The notes below the pieces were generated by a model. It saw nothing but the letters and a program-made list of their open reading frames with translations. It was not told where the DNA came from and searched no databases. The translations under genes and the position numbers were made by a program. This document shows, one piece after another, positions 1 through 5,391 of a stretch of DNA of 5,391 bases. The stretch's first letter is position 1. Every line of letters starts with the position of its first letter. The DNA is from Hennigella sp045599065 (lineage in GTDB: Bacteria > Bacillota_I > Bacilli_A > Mycoplasmatales > Mycoplasmoidaceae): NCBI GenBank assembly GCA_045599065.1, contig JAZRVJ010000036.1:1-5391 (forward strand). The letters are read 5' to 3'.

Positions 1-19
1 CAACATTGTTTTAATTTTG

Positions 20-50
20 AATGAGTCATAACAGCTCATTTTTTTCTTTT
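20..50 (+). terminator. Rho-independent terminator of an upstream gene
   Basis: AATGAG (20-25) pairs with CTCATT (35-40) around a 9-base loop, and a U26-G34 wobble can extend the stem inward. Seven T follow at 39-45, then a C and four more T. The stem is short, so the hairpin is modest. The T tract on this strand implies that a gene reading rightwards ends just left of the window. The gene itself is not visible. Confidence 0.5.
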
Positions 51-57
51 ATATAAT
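28..57 (+). promoter_or_regulatory. Predicted promoter of the galactosidase-mutarotase operon
   Basis: A perfect TATAAT at 52-57 lies 18 bp downstream of ATAACA (28-33), a 4/6 match to the -35 consensus. Transcription would start near 64, leaving a leader of about 12 bases that still contains the GAGAGG ribosome binding site (66-71). The -35 and spacer coincide with the right arm and T tract of the upstream terminator, so the two signals share DNA. The -10 box is strong; the -35 is uncertain, as is common in mollicutes. Confidence 0.6.
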
Positions 58-76
58 AAAAGAAAGAGAGGTTCAT

Positions 77-2833
77 ATGAGAAGACTTAAATTTTTGACT
101 CCAATTGCGATTGCAACAATTCCATTACAATTGTTTGTAACTAGTTGTGGAGATGTTAAACCAATAGATGTTTATCGTAATATCAATCTTGATGATAATT
201 GAACATTCCGATTAAATAGTGATGAAGAAAAACAAACTATTAATTTACCACATGACTTTTCAATTATTCAAGATTTTAAACATACTAAAAGACAATTAGA
301 AGATAGAGAATCATCAGGTACAACAGGATTTTTACCTGGTGGTGTTGGTCACTATCACAAAGACTTTATTCTACCTAAGAAAGATAATGCAAGCATTATC
401 TTAAACTTTGATGGTGCATATAATGACACAACCGTTACAGTTAATAATCAAATTGTTGGTAATAACAAATATGGTTACAACCCATTTGCATTTGATATTA
501 GCAAATATGTTGTTGCTGATGGAAAAACAGAAAACCATCTAGATGTTGTTGTTAGACATGATTTTGTAACATCAAGTCGTTGATATCCAGGATCTGGTAT
601 TTATCGTGATGTAAAAGTTTCAGTATTAGATAAATTACATATAGCTAATAATGGAACATATGTAACAACTCCTAACTTAAAAGAAGAGGTTGGTAAGAAT
701 GTAACAGTTAATGTTGAAGCAGAAGTACAAAACTCTTACGATGAAGCAAAAGTTGCTTATGTAAGAAATAGAGTAGTTGATGCAAACGGTGAACCCGTTA
801 CAAGTTGGACTTCAACTAAATCACAAAAAATTGGTGCAAATACAAGCATTAATTTTAATGGTACATTAAAAGTTAATGATCCATTATTATGATCAGCTGA
901 AACTCCTAATCTTTATTATGTAGAAACACAAGTAGTGTTAGATAAAACTATTGTTGATCAATATAAAACAAGATTTGGTTTTAGATATTTTGACTTTAAA
1001 AGAGAAGGTTTCTCTGTTAATGGCAAAGTAATTAAACTTCAAGGTGTATGTCTACACCATGACCAAGGTGCATTAGGTGCTGCAGCATACAATGATGCTA
1101 TCTATCGTCAATTGACTAAGATGAAAGAAATGGGTATGAATGCTGTTAGAACTAGTCATAACTGTCCAGATGAAGACTTTTTAAGAATGTGTGACGAACT
1201 AGGTCTATATGTAATGGATGAAGCATTTGATGGATGGGAATTTGCTAAAACACAAAATGACTTCTCTAAAGTTTGAAAAGACGAAATTGGTGCTGGTAAC
1301 CAATTAATTGATGCTACACCAGACATGCAATGACATAGTTTTGTTATGCGTAGCATGGTTAAACGTGATCGTAACTGCCCATCAATCTTTATGTGATCAT
1401 TAGGTAATGAATTACATGAAGGGGCATACCATGATGATATTCCTGAAGAAGAAAAGGAAAGAATATCTGATGAAATGGTTGGCTATGCTAAAGAGCTAAA
1501 ATCTATTGCTGAAGAACTTGATCATGATGAAAATACTAAAAGATGATGTGGTACAGCTCTAGAAAACGACCCTTTAGACCCTTCTAAAGTTAAATCACCT
1601 AAAACTAGAGTAGCAATGACTCTTTACAATGAACATGGTCTTTTAGGCTTTAACTATGGTGAAAAAGAGCGAACAGAAGAAGCTTTAAAAGAATTTGATA
1701 GAGTTTATGGTTCAGAAACAGCTAGTGCGCAAAACTCTAGAGGTATGTATTCTAAAATTCAATTTGATTCAGAAGACGAATATCATCGTGTTCCATCTGT
1801 TGATGCACAAGGAACTACAACAGCTTCTGATGTTATATGAAGAACAGAATATTTTGACGGTTATGGTGGTCAATTTGTTTGAACTGGATTTGATTATATT
1901 GGTGAACCATCACCATGATGTTGAAACTGTGAAGATGATCCAGTAGAAAAAGTACTAAGCCATTGACCAAACTATCCTAATAGTTCATATTATGGAATCG
2001 TTGATACGTGTGGTTTTGAAAAAGATTCATACTACCTATATCGTGCACACTTAAGAAAAGACGATACAACTCTACACTTAGTTGGTTCATTAAATGAAGA
2101 TAACATGTATGTATACCCAAATGGTACAGATTTCCCTGAAGGCTATACTCCTATTGATATCTATACAAATGCACCATATGTATTAATCGAAGACCAAAAT
2201 GGTAATGATATTGCTAAAGTTACAAGATATGATACAGAAAAAACAAGTAGAGGTGAAGGCACATACTACACTTATATAGCTAATGCAATTGATACATCTA
2301 TTTGTCAAATTAAAGATACTGAAGTTAAAAAGACAAAAGGTTATGATATGTATGCAAACATTTTAGTTAACCCAACAGGAATAACTGAAATTAAGGCAAC
2401 AGCATATAAAGATGCAGATTTCAATGACCCAATTGAAGATACTGTTGGTTTAAGCTCTCTTCAACCTAAAGATGCTTCAAGAATGAGAATCAAAGCTAAA
2501 GCAGATAAAACAACACTTAAAGCTGATGGTAAATCATTATCTTATATTACTATTGATTTAGAAGATGCAAATGGTAACTTAATTACAGATTGAAATTCTC
2601 AACAAGAAGTAGAAATTTCTTGAACTGGTGCAGGAAAAGTATTAGGAGTTGATAATGGTAACCCATCAACAACTGAAAAATGACAAAACCCAGCTATCTT
2701 CCATCCAGATACTAAAAAAGCAAGAATTATGACATATGCTGGTAAGGCATTAATCATTGTTTGTAGTGATATAACTCCAGGAACACTTAAAGTATTAATT
2801 AATGACAACCCATTACCAATTGAGGTAATTTAA
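77..2833 (+). CDS. Surface lipoprotein beta-galactosidase, glycoside hydrolase family 2 (DUF4982 type)
   Basis: Predicted 918-residue secreted enzyme that hydrolyses terminal beta-galactosides with retention of configuration, anchored outside the membrane. A basic and hydrophobic signal peptide ends in the lipobox VTSC, making Cys24 the likely lipidated residue. Domains in order: sugar-binding jelly roll (about 36-184, with GFLPGGVGHY and SRWYPGSGIYRDV), Ig-like (about 188-300), TIM barrel (about 308-640), DUF4982-like (about 666-740, with PIDIYTN), and a GH2 C-terminal domain-5-like module (about 803-915, with ADGKSLSYITIDL). Barrel motifs are HHD 327-329, RTSHN 358-362, DEAFDGW 381-387, SLGNE with predicted acid/base Glu445, GSETAS with predicted nucleophile Glu547, and FVWTGFDYIGEP from 601. 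The ATG is fixed by GAGAGG five bases upstream and by the signal peptide. Tryptophan is encoded by 15 TGA and 2 TGG. The mutarotase gene follows after 1 bp. Family and catalytic residues are clear. Specificity for galactose is inferred from family resemblance and the neighbour; another beta-glycoside is possible. Confidence 0.93.
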
Positions 2834-2834
2834 A

Positions 2835-3947
2835 ATGAGAACAAACAAGATTATCAGTAAAGTATTAAGTTTATCAGCTTTAACATTAGCAATCACAAGC
2901 ACAGCCGCTTGTGTCAGTTGCTCTGAGAAAAAAGAGTTATTCTTTACAGTAAAAGGGAAAGATTTAGATGTAACATTCTGTGATAAAGGTGCATCTATCT
3001 ATTCAATTAAATATAAAAAAGATTTTATTACTTATCATCCAAAAGACAAGAATGTCTTTTTACAAGATGATAACTATTATGGAAAAACCCTAGGTAGAGT
3101 TGCTGGAAGAATTAAAGACGGAAAACTAAAAGTTGGAGATAAAGATTATCAATTAGAAGTTAATGAAGTAAAACACGAGGATAAAACCCAAAAAAACAAT
3201 TCCTTGCATGGAGGAACACATGGTCTGGGCACCAAAATCTTTACGCATTCTATCGCTGAATCTAAAGATTGATATACGGTATCATTTAACTATGTATCAC
3301 CTGCTGGCGAAGCAGGTTATCCTGAGAAATTAGAATCTAGTTTTGTATATACAATTTATAAAGAAAAAAATGTGATTGATCTTTACATCACTGCTACTAC
3401 ATCTGGTCCTACTCCTGTAAATTTATCAACGCACCCATTCTTCAGATTAGGAGATAAAAACAGCGACATCAAAGGTCACATATTAAAAATACCAGCTAGT
3501 AACATGGCACTGTATGATAACATGCAAGGCGATAAAAGTGGTGGACAAATTGTAGAAGGAGATCAACCCGTTGCTGGTACTCCATGAGACTTTACAAACA
3601 CCAAAGTAATTGATGATGCAATGTTAAAACAAGCATTGGAAGCCGACCCAGTTTCTGGCGGAATTGATCATATTTGAAAGTTTGACCCATCAGATGATGG
3701 ATTACACACTCTATCTCTTTCTAGCGCTAGTAAAACACTAAAAGTAACAACAGATGCTGATGGTGTTATTATGTATGCTAATTGTTTTCCAAAAGAAGGA
3801 CAGTTAATGAATGATGGAGAAGAAGATAAACAATTTGGTGCAATAACAATTGAACCTTATAAGTTTTTTACTAAGGACACTGTTGATGATTTAATCTTAG
3901 ATAAGGATCAGAAGTTCACTCGTTATATATCTTACGAAATTTCATAA
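2835..3947 (+). CDS. galM: Surface lipoprotein aldose 1-epimerase (galactose mutarotase)
   Basis: Predicted 370-residue mutarotase interconverting the alpha and beta anomers of D-galactose or related aldoses. After about 29 residues of signal peptide the mature part is about 341 residues, the normal length for cytoplasmic GalM. Family landmarks are GRVAGRI (87-93), NSLHGG with His125, STHPFFRL with predicted catalytic acid His200, IDHIWKFD with Asp278, and ITIEPY with predicted catalytic base Glu340. The N-terminus (basic, then hydrophobic) ends in two possible lipid-attachment cysteines, Cys26 (TAAC) and Cys29 (CVSC). Which one is used is unclear. The start follows TGAGG (2821-2825) by nine bases. 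That site lies within the last codons of the galactosidase gene, so translation is probably coupled. Three TGA codons encode Trp. Further in-frame TAA codons (3951, 3954) follow the stop. The export signal is the odd feature, since characterised GalM proteins are usually cytoplasmic. Fold and active site are confident; the exact sugar is inferred. Confidence 0.92.
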
Positions 3948-3958
3948 AACTAATAAAG

Positions 3959-3988
3959 AAACTAGAGTTAAATCTCTAGTTTTTATTT
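3959..3988 (+). terminator. Terminator of the galactosidase-mutarotase operon
   Basis: A 9-bp perfect stem (3959-3967 with 3974-3982, core ACTAGAG/CTCTAGT) and a 6-base loop lead into a T-rich tail (3980-3988). It begins 11 bases after the mutarotase stop codon and separates the operon from the Fic gene. Confidence 0.85.
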
Positions 3989-3989
3989 G

Positions 3990-4014
3990 AACCGTCCACA
4001 ATTTGTGGACAGTT
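3990..4014. promoter_or_regulatory. Palindrome over the -35 box of the Fic gene, candidate operator
   Basis: GTCCACAA and TTGTGGAC form a perfect 8-bp inverted repeat around a single T at 4002 (3994-4010). One mismatch out, AAC and GTT pair again, giving 11 of 12 matched positions over 3990-4014. No T tract follows, so it is not a typical terminator. Its right arm runs into the -35 hexamer TGGACA (4006-4011), a position where a bound dimeric regulator would block polymerase. It is GC-richer than its surroundings. The binding protein is unknown; self-repression by the BRO-N domain encoded downstream is an inference. Confidence 0.55.
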
Positions 4015-4034
4015 GAAAAAATAAATGATATAAT
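4006..4034 (+). promoter_or_regulatory. Promoter of the BRO-N/Fic gene
   Basis: TGGACA (4006-4011, 5/6 to consensus) is followed after exactly 17 bp by a perfect TATAAT (4029-4034). A TG at 4026-4027 gives an extended -10. Transcription is predicted to begin at about 4040-4042, which is the GTG start codon at 4041. Confidence 0.75.
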
Positions 4035-4040
4035 TCATTT
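4023..4040. repeat. Dyad framing the -10 box of the Fic promoter
   Basis: AAATGA (4023-4028) and TCATTT (4035-4040) are perfect inverted copies lying immediately on either side of TATAAT. This is the second dyad in the promoter, after the one over the -35. The arms are short and AT-rich, so chance is plausible. It could also be an operator half-site pair. Confidence 0.35.
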
Positions 4041-4895
4041 GTGAAAATAAAAACTTCTTTTCGTGAGTATGATGGTCACTATATTAGGGCTATCTGAGAT
4101 AAAAAAAAGAATATCTGGTGATATTCAGTTATTGATATTTTAGAGATATTGGCAAACCCATCTGATCCAAGAAAATATTGAAACACATTAAAAGCACGCC
4201 ACAAAGAGTTAAGTTCTTATTGCGATCAAGTATTAATGCATGCTAAGGATAAGAAAAAACGTAATGTTGAGGTTATTTCTTCTTTTGGTATTAATGAATT
4301 AATATTCATAATCCCTTCTAAAAATAGAGAAAATTTGAAAAAATGATTAAAAGGTTCAACTGGACCAATTGATGAACAATCTAGAGAAAAAGCTTATAGT
4401 CTATGAAATAGTACATTCTTGCAAGATATAGAAGTTGGGACAACAAGAGGTCTACAACAAATTCATGAGTATATTTTTGGTGGATTGTATGAATTTGCTG
4501 GTCAAATTAGGAAAGGGAATATCTCAAAAAATGGTTTTCATTTTGCACTATGCCAAACTTTTAAAGACACATTACCAAATATAGATAGAATGCCTCAAAA
4601 AACATTAGAGCAAATTATTGAAAAATATATTTCTATGAATTATGCTCATCCTTTTAGAGAAGGAAATGGCAGAAGCATGAGAATTTGGCTAGATTTAATT
4701 TTAAAAAAAGAATTAGGCAAATGTGTTGACTGAGCAAAAATTCCAAAAGAAAAATATTTCGGTGCTATGATTGTCAGTTTAGATGATAGCAGACCATTAT
4801 TCAAACTAATTGACTTTGCCTTAACTAGTAAAATTAATGACAGAGAAGTATTTATGAAGGGAATAGAAACATCGTATTATTATGAGGAAGAATAG
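4041..4895 (+). CDS. BRO-N-like domain fused to a Fic AMP-transferase
   Basis: Predicted 284-residue, probably cytoplasmic protein. Residues about 8-105 resemble the BRO-N domain of phage antirepressors (an IRAIWD strand, WWYSVIDILEIL, DPRKYWNTLKAR, then LKKWLKG). That domain is usually taken to bind DNA. Residues about 110-284 are a Fic domain: a target-docking flap around AGQIRKGNISKNGFHFA (153-169) and the complete catalytic motif HPFREGNGRSMR (203-214) with His203. Fic enzymes with this motif usually transfer AMP from ATP to a hydroxyl on a target protein. The C-terminus SYYYEEE (278-284) aligns with the SYYYEG inhibitory helix of class III Fic proteins such as Neisseria meningitidis Fic. 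Ser278 and Glu282 are kept, but the following Gly/Asn is Glu and the chain ends at once. GTG at 4041 is the only start keeping the whole BRO-N domain. It has no Shine-Dalgarno and sits at the predicted transcription start. Six TGA and two TGG encode Trp. The target is unknown. It may be a stand-alone toxin or regulator. Confidence 0.87.
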
Positions 4896-4898
4896 AAA

Positions 4899-4930
4899 AA
4901 AAGAAGAACTAGTTAACTAGTTCTTCTTTT
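4899..4930. terminator. Bidirectional terminator between convergent genes
   Basis: A perfect 16-bp inverted repeat, AAAAGAAGAACTAGTT against AACTAGTTCTTCTTTT, is centred between 4914 and 4915. The hairpin would close with a small TTAA loop. A T-rich arm on the + strand and the A run at 4896-4902 (a U run on the - strand) supply tails in both directions. It starts four bases after the Fic stop and ends 14 bases before the stop of the minus-strand gene, so it can serve both. Confidence 0.85.
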
Positions 4931-4944
4931 GATTAAAAAACATT

Positions 4945-5229
4945 TTATTTCAATGCATCTAACAACATTTTTTGTTTTATTATTTTTTCACGTTTATTTT
5001 TGCATTCATCACATAAAACATCTTTTATATCTGGAGTAGTTATTCAATCTATATCAGAATAGGCATATCCAATGTTTTGTGCTTGGCCTACTTTAATAAT
5101 TTGATTGATTCTATTTTTTAAGGCTAGACTACAATTTGGACAATTAAAAATATCATCACACAACAAATGCATTTCATAATTAATTTCAGCTATTTTTTGA
5201 GCTTTTTCTAGTGAATTTTTGCTTTTCAT
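4945..5229 (-). CDS. Small protein with paired CxxC motifs, zinc-ribbon-like
   Basis: I do not recognise a family. The product is 94 residues, with one TGA read as Trp62; with the standard code the frame would stop after 61. It is charged and mostly helical-looking, with no signal peptide or membrane segment. Two cysteine pairs, CPNC (30-33) and CDEC (73-76), are about 40 residues apart, as in four-cysteine zinc ribbons. Cys24 and His21 lie just before the first pair and could also bind metal. The C-terminus is lysine-rich and amphipathic. The start follows a consensus AGGAGGT by four bases, the strongest ribosome binding site in the window, so the gene is very probably translated. It runs tail-to-tail with the Fic gene, sharing its terminator, so they are not co-transcribed. 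A nucleic-acid-binding or phage-derived role is possible but unproven. Confidence 0.75.
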
Positions 5230-5233
5230 ATTG

Positions 5234-5240
5234 ACCTCCT
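5234..5240 (-). promoter_or_regulatory. Consensus Shine-Dalgarno of the CxxC gene
   Basis: The minus strand reads AGGAGGT, then CAAT, then the ATG at 5229-5227. The full 7-base complementarity to the 16S rRNA tail fixes the start of this small gene and is much stronger than the sites of the two operon genes. Confidence 0.85.
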
Positions 5241-5391
5241 ATGGAAATTTGTATCCTAAACTACACACTAGCAGTGTGCCATAAGATAATAAATTTAGTT
5301 TTTTAAAACTTAATTTATAAAATATATATTTATTTTCATAATGAAAATAAAATCATCATGCTAAATTTCTTTATCGAAGAAATATAAGTGT
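5241..5391. other. AT-rich intergenic region with inverted repeats, no gene seen
   Basis: No reading frame here can be supported with TGA read as Trp. Frames entering from the right edge on the minus strand all stop by 5330. Besides the hairpin at 5264-5278 there are three further inverted repeats: 5289-5318 (13 of 15 positions paired, core AGTTTT/AAAACT), 5329-5351 (perfect 11-bp arms around A5340, core TTTTCAT/ATGAAAA), and 5365-5383 (ATTTCTT/AAGAAAT with a 5-base loop). The stretch presumably holds the promoter of the CxxC gene and perhaps that of a divergent gene beyond the window. No convincing -35/-10 pair stands out. Confidence 0.5.
5264..5278. repeat. Hairpin in the leader of the CxxC gene
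   Basis: CACACT (5264-5269) and AGTGTG (5273-5278) are perfect inverted arms around a 3-base loop. On the minus strand the hairpin would sit about 23 bases upstream of the Shine-Dalgarno. No T tract follows in either direction, so it is not a terminator. It could be an operator or a leader structure; a weak TATTAT (5291-5286, minus strand) just upstream could be the -10 box. Confidence 0.4.

Noticed and set aside
1156..1356. 66-residue minus-strand reading frame inside the galactosidase gene
   Set aside because: It is antisense to a strongly conserved coding region, has no ribosome binding site of note, and resembles nothing. It is a shadow frame, as is the minus-strand frame at 2599-2808.
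1695..1946. 83-residue frame overlapping the galactosidase in another phase
   Set aside because: It overlaps the region encoding the GH2 nucleophile motif, and its composition is that of an out-of-frame translation.
77..2833. Apparent series of nonsense-broken fragments of a galactosidase (pseudogene)
   Set aside because: Every internal stop is TGA, and many fall where the GH2 family has tryptophan (for example SRWYPG, MWSLGNE, FVWTGF). TAA and TAG never interrupt the frame. This is genetic code 4, not decay. The same holds for the other three genes.
3990..4014. DnaA boxes or a replication origin at the TCCACA/TGTGGA palindrome
   Set aside because: The arms match the DnaA box consensus TTATCCACA at only about 6-7 of 9 positions. 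There is one site, not a cluster, and no dnaA or dnaN nearby.
5358..5387. Short + strand frame starting at ATG 5358
   Set aside because: It ends after nine codons and has no ribosome binding site.
5330..5391. Partial gene entering from the right edge on the minus strand
   Set aside because: The longest open frame gives only about 19 residues before TAA at 5332-5330, with no recognisable sequence. The region is AT-rich and palindrome-laden, like intergenic DNA.
1..5391. CRISPR array, tRNA or rRNA gene, insertion sequence, or prophage structural genes
   Set aside because: I saw no spaced direct repeats, cloverleaf, transposase motif or terminal inverted repeats. The only phage-like element is the BRO-N domain.

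Overview
The window is mollicute DNA (the Mycoplasma/Spiroplasma/Entomoplasma side, not Acholeplasma). It is AT-rich and reads UGA as tryptophan (genetic code 4): the first long gene has 15 in-frame TGA against 2 TGG, many at positions where its family has an invariant Trp. Read with the standard code, all four genes appear broken; with code 4 they are intact. I cannot name the genus.

Layout. (1) 1-60: the terminator of an unseen upstream gene, overlapping the promoter of the first operon. (2) 77-3947, + strand: a two-gene operon with 1 bp between the genes. It encodes a lipid-anchored family GH2 beta-galactosidase and a lipid-anchored aldose 1-epimerase (GalM-type mutarotase), and ends in a hairpin terminator at 3959-3988. 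(3) 3990-4895, + strand: a separately promoted gene for a protein that fuses an N-terminal BRO-N-like (phage antirepressor type) domain to a Fic AMP-transferase domain. Its promoter lies within two dyads, and its transcript is predicted to be leaderless. (4) 4899-4930: a perfect inverted repeat serving as a two-way terminator. (5) 4945-5229, - strand: a 94-residue protein with two Cys-x-x-Cys pairs (zinc-ribbon-like) and a consensus Shine-Dalgarno, convergent with the Fic gene. (6) 5241-5391: an AT-rich leader/intergenic stretch with several inverted repeats and no supportable gene.

How the genes work together. The operon reads as a cell-surface module for scavenging galactosides. A retaining GH2 enzyme would release beta-D-galactose outside the membrane, and the neighbouring mutarotase would convert it to the alpha form. 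No transporter or Leloir-pathway kinase is in view, so the onward route is unknown. The Fic gene and the small Cys-pair gene look like accessory, phage- or toxin-related cargo. The most unusual item is the BRO-N/Fic fusion, with dyads on its own promoter and a degenerate C-terminal self-inhibition motif.
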